Shown one piece after another: positions 15,491-25,137 of a stretch of 64,000 nucleotides of DNA. Numbering within the stretch: the stretch's first letter is position 1; each line of letters opens with the position of its first letter. This DNA is from Nocardia brasiliensis (GTDB lineage Bacteria > Actinomycetota > Actinomycetes > Mycobacteriales > Mycobacteriaceae): NCBI RefSeq assembly GCF_011801125.1, contig NZ_CP046171.1, forward strand, positions 7,378,001-7,442,000, written 5' to 3'. The notes beneath the pieces were generated by a model. That model did no database searches. It worked only from the letters and a program-made list of their open reading frames with translations, and was not told the DNA's origin. The translations under genes were made by a program, and so were the position numbers.

Positions 15491-16662
15491 GGACTCGACT
15501 CGAAGTGCCCGCCGATTCGCTGTTCGGCGTGGACAACCTGCCCTACGGTGTTTTCGCCCCGGCGGGCCAGAACTATCGGGTGGGCACCAGGATCGGCGAT
15601 TCGGTTGTCGATCTCGCTGCCACACTGGGTGATCCGGAGTTCGCCGGGCCGAGCCTGGCCGCGCTGATGGCGCAGGGACCGCAGCGCTGGCGCGAGGTGC
15701 GCGAGCGGGTTCGCGCGCTCGTCGAGACCGAGATCGACAGCGCCGCGGTGTATCCGCTGTCGCAGGTGCGACTCGGCCTGCCGGTCCCGATCGGCGACTA
15801 CGTCGACTTCTACGCCAGCATCGACCACGCGACCAACCTCGGCAGGCTCTTTCGCCCCGACAGCGAACCGCTGCTGCCGAACTGGCGGCACCTTCCGGTC
15901 GGCTATCACGGTCGCGCGGGCACCGTGGTGGTGTCCGGCACCGAGGTGGTCCGGCCCTGCGGTCAGCGCAGAACCGATTCCGGCACACCGGATTTCGGGC
16001 CGTCCCGGCGACTGGACATCGAAGCCGAACTCGGCTTCCTGGTCGGCGTCGGCTCCGAGCTCGGCGCGCCGGTGGAGACCGGGGAGTTCGCCGAGCGGGT
16101 GTTCGGTGTCGCGCTGGTCAACGACTGGTCCGCCCGCGATATCCAGGCCTGGGAGTATCAGCCGCTCGGCCCCTTCCTCGGCAAGTCGTTCGCGACCTCG
16201 CTCTCGCCGTGGGTCACGCCCCTCGCGGCGCTGGCGGCCGCCCGGGTGCCGACGCCGGAACAGACCCCGCAACCGCTGCCCTACCTGCAGGACAAGGAAC
16301 CGTGGGGCCTCGACATCGACCTGACCGTGGCGTGGAACGGGCAGGCCGTCACGCATCCGCCCTTCTCCCGGATGTACTGGTCGCCCGCGCAGATGCTGGC
16401 ACATCTCACCGCGAACGGCGCGGCCACCCGCACCGGCGACCTGTACGCCTCCGGCACCATCTCCGGCCCGGAGCCGGATCAGCGTGGATCGTTCATCGAA
16501 CTGTCCTGGGGCGGTATGGAACCCGTGCTGGTGAACGGTCAGCAGCGCACCTTCCTTGAGGACGGCGACGAGGTGACCATCACCGCCAGCGCACCGGGCC
16601 CGCAGGGCGGGCGCATCGGGCTCGGCGAGGTGAGCGGGCGCATCCTGCCCGCCCGCCGGTGA
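15487..16662 (+). CDS. fahA: Fumarylacetoacetase
   Basis: 391 residues from the GTG at 15487, which overlaps the hmgA stop. It hydrolyses fumarylacetoacetate to fumarate and acetoacetate, the last step of tyrosine breakdown. FAH hallmarks are Y-V-D-F-Y-A-S-I-D-H-A-T-N-L-G-R-L-F-R-P, W-R-H-L-P-V-G-Y-H-G-R, and N-D-W-S-A-R-D-I-Q-A-W-E-Y-Q-P-L-G-P-F-L-G-K (the last conserved across the whole family). Longer upstream open frame is out-of-phase hmgA sequence and is not used. A strong hairpin ends the operon at 16741-16770. Confidence 0.93.
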   Translation: MRTRLEVPADSLFGVDNLPYGVFAPAGQNYRVGTRIGDSVVDLAATLGDPEFAGPSLAALMAQGPQRWREVRERVRALVETEIDSAAVYPLSQVRLGLPVPIGDYVDFYASIDHATNLGRLFRPDSEPLLPNWRHLPVGYHGRAGTVVVSGTEVVRPCGQRRTDSGTPDFGPSRRLDIEAELGFLVGVGSELGAPVETGEFAERVFGVALVNDWSARDIQAWEYQPLGPFLGKSFATSLSPWVTPLAALAAARVPTPEQTPQPLPYLQDKEPWGLDIDLTVAWNGQAVTHPPFSRMYWSPAQMLAHLTANGAATRTGDLYASGTISGPEPDQRGSFIELSWGGMEPVLVNGQQRTFLEDGDEVTITASAPGPQGGRIGLGEVSGRILPARR

Positions 16663-16740
16663 CCGTGTCCCCGCGTCGCATGCCGACCGGCCGACCGGCC
16701 GGGGCGCCGCGATCCGGCGGCAAGTAGACCGAAACATCAT

Positions 16741-16770
16741 GAGCCGGGCCGATTCCCCTCGGCCCGGCTC
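16741..16770. terminator. Hairpin terminator between fahA and a TetR gene
   Basis: Perfect 12-bp stem GAGCCGGGCCGA / TCGGCCCGGCTC with a 6-nt loop, between two convergent genes. There is no strong T-run, so it may serve both directions as a weak intrinsic or roadblock hairpin. Confidence 0.7.
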
Positions 16771-16785
16771 GTGTGCTGTCGGTAC

Positions 16786-17475
16786 CTATTCCGCCGCGAC
16801 GGCGCCGCGCCCGGCGTGCATCACCCGCAGGAACTCGGTGAGATCCGCGACCAGGGTTTCGACACCGTCCGGGGCCTCGCCGTCGTCGTGATGATGCAGC
16901 CAATCCGCGACCAGCTCGAACATGCCGCCGATCGCGGCCAGCGCCAAGGCCAGCCGACCACGCTGGACCGCCGCGTCGCGCGCGGGCTCGCCCGCCCATT
17001 CCCGGTCGAGGAACGCCGCCGCCCAGCGCCGATTGCTGCGCCGCATCTTCTCGACCGTCGGTGAGATCCCACCCGCCTCACCGAAGGTCACCTTCGCCAA
17101 CCGCGGGTCGTCGGCGATCGCGTGCACGAACGCCGCGACCACGGCCGCCGCGCGCTCGGACCAGTCGCGCCCGGCCACCGCGGCCGCACCGGCGATCGCC
17201 CGTTGCTGGATCTGCGCGGTGAGCTGTTCGAGCAGGGCGAGGTAGCACGCTTCCTTGCTGTCGAAGTGGTCGTAGAACCCCTTGGTTCCGACGTAGGCGC
17301 GCTGGCAGATCTGCTCGATCGATGTTCCCGAATAGCTTTGCTCGGCAAACAGTTCGGTGGCCGCGTCGAGCAGCTGGCTGCGCCGTTGGGCACTGCGCTG
17401 CTCGGCGTCGAGTCCACGGATCCGGCGGCGCGCCGGACTCTGGGCAGGCCGCGCGGCGGATTTGCTGCGGGTCAT
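16786..17475 (-). CDS. TetR/AcrR-family regulator
   Basis: 229 residues. The helix-turn-helix reads L-L-D-A-A-T-E-L-F-A-E-Q-S-Y-S-G-T-S-I-E-Q-I-C-Q-R-A, then V-G-T-K-G-F-Y-D-H-F-D-S-K. The C-terminal domain shows H-H-H-D-D-G, possibly a metal or solvent loop. It is convergent to hmgA-fahA and divergent from the lipase gene. The AAGAGCTCTT palindrome at 17505-17514 in the divergent gap is a candidate operator, so the lipase is the likelier target. Confidence 0.86.
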   Translation of the reverse strand: MTRSKSAARPAQSPARRRIRGLDAEQRSAQRRSQLLDAATELFAEQSYSGTSIEQICQRAYVGTKGFYDHFDSKEACYLALLEQLTAQIQQRAIAGAAAVAGRDWSERAAAVVAAFVHAIADDPRLAKVTFGEAGGISPTVEKMRRSNRRWAAAFLDREWAGEPARDAAVQRGRLALALAAIGGMFELVADWLHHHDDGEAPDGVETLVADLTEFLRVMHAGRGAVAAE

Positions 17476-17572
17476 ACCACGACGATAGCCCGGCGCAGTT
17501 TAGAAAGAGCTCTTGTTGATAACACGTTCCCATGCTGTAATCGCTGTCACGCTGATGAGGAAGGACACTCAC

Positions 17573-18976
17573 GTGTCAGTGATCAAAGGGGATCGGACCG
17601 GTCGACCGCGCACCGGAGGGCGGGCGATGGCGGTACTGGTGACCATGGCGATCGCCGTGAGCACCGTGCTGCTGGCCGGCGGCATCAGACCCGCGCCCGC
17701 CGCGGCGATGCCACTCCCACACGAGGATTCGTTCTATCAACCACCCGAGGGTTTCGAAGCCGAGGAGCCGGGCACGATCCTGCGTTCGCGCGAGGTCCGC
17801 CTGGCCGTGATGACCGTGCTGCCGCTGAACGTCCGTTCCTGGCAGTTGCTCTACCGCACCACCGATCTCGACGAGCGGCCCACGGTCGCGGTCACCACGG
17901 TGATCCTGCCCGCGGGGGCGGACCCGAACCGGCACCGGCCGCTGGTCTCGCTCCAGTTCTACTACGACAGCGCGAGCATCGACTGCTCGCCTTCCTATGT
18001 GCTGCAACAGGGTTCGGGGCTGTCGGGCATCGAGGGCGTGCACTCGCAGAGCGAGCTGATCGCCATCGCCGCCCTGGTCAGTCAGGGCTGGGCGATCTCG
18101 ATCCCCGACTACGAGGGCCTCGACGGGCATCTGGCCGTGGCCAAGGAACCCGGCTACATGACCCTCGACGGCGTGCGTGCGGCCCAGCGTTTCGAGCCGC
18201 TCGGCCTCGACGGCGCGAATACGCCTGTCGCACTGTGGGGTTACTCGGGCGGCGGGATGGGCTCGGGGTGGGCGGCCCAGATGCAGCCCACCTACGCGCC
18301 CGAGCTGAACATGAAGGGCGTCGCGCTCGGCGCGCCGACCTCGGATGTGGTGTCGCTGTTGCACGTCAACGGCTCGATGTTCTCCAGCCTGATCGGCATC
18401 GGTATCTCCTCGCTGCGCAAGGCCTACCCCAGGTTCAAGGAGGCGGCCGACCGGTATTTGACGCCCGAGGGCAAAGCCTTGATGGATCGCACTGAGCGGC
18501 AATGCCTTCCGCGTAACGCGCTCACCCAGATGTTCGTCGACTACGGCAAACTGCTGACCGTCTCGATCCCGGAGTTCCTCGCGGTCCCCGAGATCAAGGA
18601 GGTCTTCGACGCGACCGTGCTCGGCCGCGACATCCCGACCGCGCCGATCTTCCTGTACCAGGGCGTGTTCGACGAGGCGGTGCCGGTGTGGACCAATGAC
18701 CGACTGAGCCAGCAGTGGTGTGCGGGCGGCGCTTCGGTGATCTACAAGCGCGACCATCTCAGCGAGCACCTCACGTTGCCCTCGCTCGGCATGGCCGACA
18801 CGCTCAACTGGCTGAAGGGACGGCTCGCGCCGAACGCGCCGGACCAGTTCGGCTGCCGCACCGACAACGTCGTGTCCATGCTGGCCGATTTCAACGCCCT
18901 GCTGACCCAGATCGAGATCAACCTGAACGCCACCTTCGGCGCGCTGGGATTCCCGATCGGCCCGCGCGAACGCTGA
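17573..18976 (+). CDS. Secreted lipase/esterase (secretory lipase family)
   Basis: 467 residues with an N-terminal signal (R-P-R-T-G-G-R, hydrophobic stretch, A-P-A-A-A-M processing region), so it is exported. The mature part matches the LIP secretory lipase family of alpha/beta hydrolases: oxyanion region S-L-Q-F-Y-Y-D-S, nucleophile G-Y-S-G-G-G, and a C-terminal D-E-A-V-P and H-L-S-E-H region. Cysteines (I-D-C-S-P, R-Q-C-L-P, Q-W-C, F-G-C-R) suggest disulphides. The GTG at 17573 has GAAGGA 8 nt upstream; in-frame ATGs further upstream are possible. It ends at a strong hairpin. Confidence 0.85.
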   Translation: MSVIKGDRTGRPRTGGRAMAVLVTMAIAVSTVLLAGGIRPAPAAAMPLPHEDSFYQPPEGFEAEEPGTILRSREVRLAVMTVLPLNVRSWQLLYRTTDLDERPTVAVTTVILPAGADPNRHRPLVSLQFYYDSASIDCSPSYVLQQGSGLSGIEGVHSQSELIAIAALVSQGWAISIPDYEGLDGHLAVAKEPGYMTLDGVRAAQRFEPLGLDGANTPVALWGYSGGGMGSGWAAQMQPTYAPELNMKGVALGAPTSDVVSLLHVNGSMFSSLIGIGISSLRKAYPRFKEAADRYLTPEGKALMDRTERQCLPRNALTQMFVDYGKLLTVSIPEFLAVPEIKEVFDATVLGRDIPTAPIFLYQGVFDEAVPVWTNDRLSQQWCAGGASVIYKRDHLSEHLTLPSLGMADTLNWLKGRLAPNAPDQFGCRTDNVVSMLADFNALLTQIEINLNATFGALGFPIGPRER

Positions 18977-18991
18977 CCAGGCGCCGCGCCC

Positions 18992-19027
18992 ACCTGCCCT
19001 CGACCGGAGCCACGGTCGAGGGCAGGT
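18992..19027 (+). terminator. Intrinsic-type terminator after the lipase gene
   Basis: A 15-bp perfect stem (ACCTGCCCTCGACCG pairing with 19013-19027), 6-nt loop GAGCCA, followed by TTTG. It begins 15 nt after the lipase stop. Confidence 0.8.
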
Positions 19028-19107
19028 TTGTGTGCGCGGTGCGATGAATTCCCGGCGCTCGCGCCGTCTGCACCGGTACCCCATCGATTCCGGCCCGGAG
19101 GACCGCC

Positions 19108-19590
19108 ATGCAGAAGATCGTCACCAATCTCTGGTTCGACACACAGGCCGAGGAGGCCGCCGAGTTCTACTGTTCGTTGTTCGCCGACTCGAAGATCACC
19201 GACGTGCAGTACTACAGCGAGTCCAGCGGACGCTCGCCTGATCAGGCCATGGTCGTCGATTTCGAGCTCAACGGCCAGAAGTTCACCGCGATCAACGGCG
19301 GCGGCGAGTACCACTACACCCACGCGATGTCGCTGCTGGTCAACTGCGACAGTCAGGCGGAGGTCGACCGGCTGTGGACGGCGCTGCTCGCCGACGGCGG
19401 CGCCGAGATCGAATGCGGCTGGCTCAACGACAAATACGGTGTGCCGTGGCAGATCTGGCCGAGCGAGGCCAACGAGCTGGTCACCGGGCCCGACCGGGCG
19501 GCCGTCGATCGTGCGATGAAGGCGATGTACGGCATGAAGAAGATCGTGCTGCAGCAGCTGCGCGACGCCTACGAGGGCAAGCAGGACTAG
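19108..19590 (+). CDS. VOC-family (PhnB-like) protein
   Basis: 160 residues with the PhnB/3-demethylubiquinone-methyltransferase-like VOC fold: L-W-F-D-T-Q-A-E-E-A-A-E-F-Y-C-S-L-F, F-T-A-I-N-G-G and Y-G-V-P-W-Q-I-W-P. The enzymatic role of these small glyoxalase-superfamily proteins is generally unknown. The ATG at 19108 follows a GGAGG site. It sits alone between the lipase terminator and the thiC riboswitch. Confidence 0.82.
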   Translation: MQKIVTNLWFDTQAEEAAEFYCSLFADSKITDVQYYSESSGRSPDQAMVVDFELNGQKFTAINGGGEYHYTHAMSLLVNCDSQAEVDRLWTALLADGGAEIECGWLNDKYGVPWQIWPSEANELVTGPDRAAVDRAMKAMYGMKKIVLQQLRDAYEGKQD

Positions 19591-19697
19591 GCGAAACCGA
19601 CCGGCGCCGGACCGTTGCCACCGGCGCCGACTTGGACAATCCTCCGATCATCGGGCGCGCGCCCCGGTGCGCCGGGTACTGTCGTGCTGGAAAATTT

Positions 19698-21443
<1,746 letters not shown>

Positions 21444-21452
21444 CCGCAACGG

Positions 21453-21488
21453 CCCGTGCACCGCTCGCGCCGCCGCGCGGTGCACGGG
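21453..21488. terminator. Hairpin terminator after thiC
   Basis: 12-bp stem CCCGTGCACCGC / GCGGTGCACGGG with a GC-rich 12-nt loop, between the convergent thiC and the SOS-box gene. Confidence 0.65.
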
Positions 21489-21492
21489 TCCG

Positions 21493-22359
21493 TCAGTCCC
21501 TGCGCATCACCTCGAGCAGGGATTCCAGGTGGTCGGCGGGTACCACCCGCATCGACTCGCCGCTACCGCGAATGGTGGCGGCGATCTCGACGGCGACCCG
21601 ATTGCGCCACCAGTAGATCGCGCGGCTGATCGGCCGCGCGTCGGCCTCCCCCGCGACGAGCAACTGGGCGAGCAGCGTCGTCCCCGCGAACACCGTCGGC
21701 CCGGTGACCGGATGGACGAGCACGTGGGTGTGCCCGGGCAGCACCAGCAGCGCGCCCCACGGCCCGACCACCGGATAGTCGTCCAGCCAGCGCACGTGCG
21801 CGGTGACGAAATCCGAAGCACCGTAGATCATTCGCAGATCCACGTCGCCCATGCCGTCGATCTCGGCGGCCATCAGATCCAAGCCGCCCTCGGCCCTGGT
21901 GTTGCGTTCGGCGATCTCGAATAGATCGGATTCCCTTGCGCCCCAACGCTGTGCGGCCGTGTAGGTCACCGGAACCAGGAACTCGCCGTAGTCGATCAGC
22001 ACCCGCTGCAGCAGACCGGGCGCGACCAGCCTGCGCACATCGTTGATCAATCCGCTCGTGCGCGTCGAGCACAGGCGGGTGCGCAGCCGCGCCCGCACCG
22101 CCGCCAACCGCGCCATGTCCAGCTGTCCGGCGGCCAGATCGGCCAGCTGCGCGTCGAGCCGATCGCCGATCAGCGTCGCCCACAGCTGCCGCGGCGCCCT
22201 GGCGACCAGCCGGTCGAGTCGCGTGTGCGGCAGCACCACCCGACAGCCCCGGCCGCCGGACAGCACGAACTCCCCCGCCGACTCCCCGACCACCAACCCA
22301 TGCCGCACCCCCACCTCGTTGACCAGCAGCTTCATCAACCCGGACGACACATCGCGCAT
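21493..22359 (-). CDS. Uncharacterised protein (DUF1444-like) under an SOS box
   Basis: 288 residues, not assigned to a known enzyme. There is no signal peptide or transmembrane segment. The second half (S-D-F-V-T-A-H-V-R-W-L-D...V-V-G-P-W-G-A-L-L-V-L-P-G-H-T-H-V-L-V-H) recalls DUF1444/YtpQ-like proteins, in which a residue pattern of this sort precedes a hydrophobic strand. The final part carries I-Y-W-W-R-N-R-V-A. The ATG at 22359 follows AGGGG closely; an in-frame start at 22443 would put the SOS box inside the gene and is rejected. The perfect LexA-type site 40 nt upstream suggests induction by DNA damage. No repair motif was recognised. Confidence 0.6.
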   Translation of the reverse strand: MRDVSSGLMKLLVNEVGVRHGLVVGESAGEFVLSGGRGCRVVLPHTRLDRLVARAPRQLWATLIGDRLDAQLADLAAGQLDMARLAAVRARLRTRLCSTRTSGLINDVRRLVAPGLLQRVLIDYGEFLVPVTYTAAQRWGARESDLFEIAERNTRAEGGLDLMAAEIDGMGDVDLRMIYGASDFVTAHVRWLDDYPVVGPWGALLVLPGHTHVLVHPVTGPTVFAGTTLLAQLLVAGEADARPISRAIYWWRNRVAVEIAATIRGSGESMRVVPADHLESLLEVMRRD

Positions 22360-22398
22360 AGCCCCTCGCTCTCGACCGCGACCACCGATCCCAGTATA

Positions 22399-22414
22399 TC
22401 GAACATATGTTCGA
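22399..22414. promoter_or_regulatory. Perfect SOS box (LexA operator)
   Basis: TCGAACATATGTTCGA, a 16-bp perfect palindrome matching the actinobacterial LexA consensus TCGAAC-N4-GTTCGA. It lies 40 nt before the ATG of the uncharacterised gene at 22359 and 124 nt before doxX. Confidence 0.8.
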
Positions 22415-22537
22415 GCACGTTCGAATTCGGCGGTCGGCGACAACCCGCCGACGTGACCGATGAATTCCGGGCGGCACCCCCGTCTTCTCTGATGAACGCG
22501 CTACCGGACAGCGCGACCGACCCCGAAGGAAAGACCG

Positions 22538-22972
22538 ATGACCGCCATCTCCGCCACCAGCACCGCCACCACCGCCCGCCCCGGCAAGACCCGCAACCGG
22601 ATCCTGTGGGGCCTGCAGATCGTGCTCGGCCTGTTCTTCGTCCTCGTCTCGGGTCTGCCGAAGCTGCTGAACCTGGTTCCCGAGGAGAACACGGCGGCGA
22701 TGCGGGAAGCAGGCCTCAGCTCGCCGTGGTTCATGTACTTCGTCGGCATCTGCGAGATCGCGGGCGGCATCGGCCTTTGCGTGCGATACCTGAGCGGGCT
22801 GGCCGCGGCCGGCCTGTCCGTGCTCACCCTGCTGGCCGCCGCGACCAATGTCTTTCTGACGGATATGCCCGCCTACGCACCCTTCCCGCTGGCGCTGTCG
22901 GTGCTCTTCGCCTGGATCGCCTACGAGCGCCGCGACACCATCACCGCGCTGCGCGCACTGCTCACCCGGTGA
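22538..22972 (+). CDS. DoxX-family membrane protein
   Basis: 144 residues with four hydrophobic helices after a Thr/Ala-rich N-terminus. G-L-Q-I-V-L-G-L-F-F-V-L-V-S-G-L-P-K-L and Y-F-V-G-I-C-E-I-A-G-G-I-G-L are typical of DoxX-like proteins. In mycobacteria a DoxX protein partners SodA in membrane redox control; the role of this one is unknown. GAAGGAAAG lies 7-10 nt before the ATG. It may share the divergent control region that contains the SOS box, though the box is nearer the other gene. Confidence 0.82.
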   Translation: MTAISATSTATTARPGKTRNRILWGLQIVLGLFFVLVSGLPKLLNLVPEENTAAMREAGLSSPWFMYFVGICEIAGGIGLCVRYLSGLAAAGLSVLTLLAAATNVFLTDMPAYAPFPLALSVLFAWIAYERRDTITALRALLTR

Positions 22973-22991
22973 TCACGCGCTGACGAAGAAG

Positions 22992-23022
22992 CGATCGGCA
23001 GGCTCCGGCCCGCCGATCGTTT
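22992..23022. terminator. Hairpin with T-run after doxX
   Basis: CGATCGGC / GCCGATCG stem (12-nt loop) followed by TTT, 20 nt after the doxX stop. A second hairpin, GCCGGCAAGG / CCTTGCCGGC at 23031-23068, lies behind it and just beyond the stop of the convergent hydrolase, so the pair probably terminates both strands. Confidence 0.65.
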
Positions 23023-23074
23023 CCGCCGTTGCCGGCAAGGATGTTCCGGGGTTGGCTCCCTTGCCGGCTCGGCG

Positions 23075-23812
23075 CTACTTCAGGTGCCTGGCGAAGAACC
23101 GACTCCCGGCCTCGCCCTCCCAACTCGGGACGCCGGTGTGCCCGCCCATGTTGGCGTGCAGCGTCTTCTCTTCGGCGCCGAAGGCGTCGAACAGGTCCAG
23201 CGCCAGCTGCCGGTCGTTACCCTCATCGTCCCACTGCAGCAACACCAGCAGCGGAATCCTGACCCGCCGCGCCTCGGCGAGCATGCCGCGCGGCACAAAG
23301 CTTCCGGCGAACAGCAGCGCGGCCGCGATGCGCGGCTCGACCACCGCCAGCCGCAGGCCGATGCCGATCGGTCCGCCCGAATATCCGACGGGACCGTCGA
23401 TTTCGGGCAGCGCGAGGGCGGCGTCCACAGTCGCCTGCCATTCGGGAACCGCTTTGTCGACCAGCGGCAGTATGAGGCGATCGACGATATCGTCCGGGAC
23501 CGGCCCGCCCGCGTCGAGCGCTCGGCGCAGGTCGGCGCGGGCCTGCTCGGCTTCGGCGGACGGCGGCCGGTCGCCGCCGCCGGGGAGTTCGATGGTGACC
23601 GCGGCGAAACCATCCGCCGCGGCGTGCCTGGCCCGGCCCGCCACTCGTGGGTACATCCTGCGCAGTCCGCCCGGATGACCGACCAGGATGAGCGGTACCG
23701 GTTCGGACGCCGAAGCGGTGGCGGGCGTCCAGAGGACACCGGGGATCTCGCCGAGGGTGAATTCGCGTTCGAGGACGCCGTCGTCGAAGCGTTGTTCGGA
23801 AGCGAAGAGCAT
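23075..23812 (-). CDS. Alpha/beta hydrolase (dienelactone-hydrolase-like)
   Basis: 245 residues. The fold is visible as V-P-L-I-L-V-G-H-P-G-G, nucleophile elbow G-Y-S-G-G-P-I-G, and a C-terminal M-G-G-H-T-G-V-P carrying the catalytic His. Q-W-D-D-E may supply the acid. The substrate is unknown. The ATG is at 23812. It is monocistronic: a terminator region lies behind and a 364-nt gene-free stretch lies upstream. Confidence 0.8.
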   Translation of the reverse strand: MLFASEQRFDDGVLEREFTLGEIPGVLWTPATASASEPVPLILVGHPGGLRRMYPRVAGRARHAAADGFAAVTIELPGGGDRPPSAEAEQARADLRRALDAGGPVPDDIVDRLILPLVDKAVPEWQATVDAALALPEIDGPVGYSGGPIGIGLRLAVVEPRIAAALLFAGSFVPRGMLAEARRVRIPLLVLLQWDDEGNDRQLALDLFDAFGAEEKTLHANMGGHTGVPSWEGEAGSRFFARHLK

Positions 23813-24176
23813 TGGTCGTGCCTTTCGAGAGTGCCTGCGGCGCTCCCGGACGACCTACCGTCCGACCGTGACCCCAGCGGGGAGCACCCATGTAGATACT
23901 GCGTTCACGGGTACCACCTCCTCGTCCTTGCACGGTCGACCGAAAACTAGCAGGGGTCTCGCGATCCGACAACGGGTTTTCCCGCCCGTCCGTCCGTGCC
24001 GATGGCCGAGCAAGAGCCGGGTCCGGCCGAGGTGGGCCTCGCTCACCTGCCGTACCGCGCGCCGACATCGATGCGGCAGGAACCGAAACGGCCTTGCCGC
24101 GCGGATGCCAAGTCCGACAACGGTATTCGCGAGAGAGCCGCCTACCGCCGAGGGGTGTGCACGGCCGGGGCAAGTG
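23813..24176. other. 364-nt gene-free stretch
   Basis: No credible gene. The open frames here have poor codon character and no ribosome binding site. It should hold the promoter of the minus-strand hydrolase gene near its left end; no clear palindrome, repeat or RNA motif was seen. Confidence 0.5.
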
Positions 24177-24482
24177 TCAATCGGCATCGACCGGGGTCAC
24201 GGTGCGCAGATAGGTTGCGGCAGCGTACTTTCCGCCGTATTCGGCGAACTCGAGGGCGGTGGCCTGATGCTCGAGATCCTCGATCGCGGGATCCGCGCCA
24301 AGGGCGATGAGGGTTTCGGCCATCGGCACGTCGTCGTTCCAGGCCGCCGCGTGCAGCGGGGTGCCGCGGTGGCGATGGTCGACGCCGAAACCGTGCTCGG
24401 CGGCCCGGTTTATCAGCTCGGGCGTTTCGGCCAGTGTTCGCGCCAGCAGTTCGGGCGCCGAGGTGGCGGCGGCGCGGCCCAC
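24177..24482 (-). CDS. Small ankyrin-repeat protein, possibly N-terminally truncated
   Basis: 101 residues from a GTG at 24482. Two ankyrin-like units are visible: [27 protein letters not shown], and the following [13 protein letters not shown]. Ankyrin repeats bind proteins; the partner is unknown. The same frame stays open upstream ([10 protein letters not shown] before the GTG), running toward the TetR gene without an ATG. The gene may therefore have lost its 5' end, or the GTG may be the true start. It lies 52 nt behind the TetR gene on the same strand. Confidence 0.6.
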   Translation of the reverse strand: MGRAAATSAPELLARTLAETPELINRAAEHGFGVDHRHRGTPLHAAAWNDDVPMAETLIALGADPAIEDLEHQATALEFAEYGGKYAAATYLRTVTPVDAD

Positions 24483-24534
24483 CGCGATTTCGGGCTCCGC
24501 GCACCAGAGGTACGCGGGCGAGCTCCCGCACCAC

Positions 24535-25098
24535 TCAGGGCAGCGGGAGGGTGTGATCGATCAGCACGCGCGCGGCTCGGTCGGTGCGGGCGACGTCGCC
24601 GGTGACGAGGCGGTCCTGCAGGATGCCGCGCAGACCCGAGACCAGCAGTGTCGCAACCAGTTCCGGGTCGTCAACGGTGCCGATACCGCGCAGGCCGTCG
24701 GCCAGGGCGGCGACGAAGGTCGCGATGGCCGCGCGCGCGTACTCCGCATACGGGTTTTGCGCGGCACAGGCCGCGCCGACCACCTGCAACATCACCCGGA
24801 CGCTGACCCGCCCCTCGCCCGCGGCGTTGGCCTGCCAGAAGTCCCAGAGCCGGGCCCGCAGCACGGCCACGTCGTCGACCTCGGCGAACAGCGCGGCGAG
24901 GTCGGGACGCTGCGTCGCCAGGGCCTGCACCAGCAGTTCTTCCTTGGTGCCGAAGTAGTAGATCAGCATCCGCGAGCTGGTGCCGAGCGCGGCGGCCAGC
25001 GGGCGCAGCGACAGCTCGGCAAGGCCGTGCTCGGCGATGTAGCGCACCACGGCGGCGAGCAGTTCCGCGCGTTTGACGTGATCGAGGGGCCGGGCCAT
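24535..25098 (-). CDS. TetR/AcrR-family regulator of the adjacent ketoacyl synthase
   Basis: 187 residues. The helix-turn-helix reads [35 protein letters not shown]. The ATG at 25098 is used because the next upstream in-frame start (25131) would enclose the palindrome at 25106-25123, which is clearly an operator. It is divergent from the ketoacyl-ACP synthase, with only about 40 nt between the two starts, so one repressor dimer pair could shut off both. Confidence 0.87.
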   Translation of the reverse strand: MARPLDHVKRAELLAAVVRYIAEHGLAELSLRPLAAALGTSSRMLIYYFGTKEELLVQALATQRPDLAALFAEVDDVAVLRARLWDFWQANAAGEGRVSVRVMLQVVGAACAAQNPYAEYARAAIATFVAALADGLRGIGTVDDPELVATLLVSGLRGILQDRLVTGDVARTDRAARVLIDHTLPLP

Positions 25099-25105
25099 AG
25101 GTTGA

Positions 25106-25123
25106 CTGTAGCGATCGGTACAG
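25106..25123. promoter_or_regulatory. TetR operator between tetR and the ketoacyl synthase
   Basis: CTGTAGCGATCGGTACAG: an 18-bp palindrome with one mismatched pair, 8 nt before the TetR ATG and 14 nt before the synthase GTG. Its place inside a 39-nt divergent gap makes simultaneous repression of both genes likely. Confidence 0.75.
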
Positions 25124-25137
25124 GTATCCATGACACC

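Noticed and set aside
23855..24187. Possible gene in the gap between the hydrolase and the ankyrin gene
   Set aside because: No ribosome binding site, poor codon pattern and no homology-like features.
24307..25137. Upstream extension of the ketoacyl synthase frame
   Set aside because: It is antisense to the TetR gene and would place the operator inside the coding sequence; the GTG at 25138 begins the conserved KAS N-terminus.
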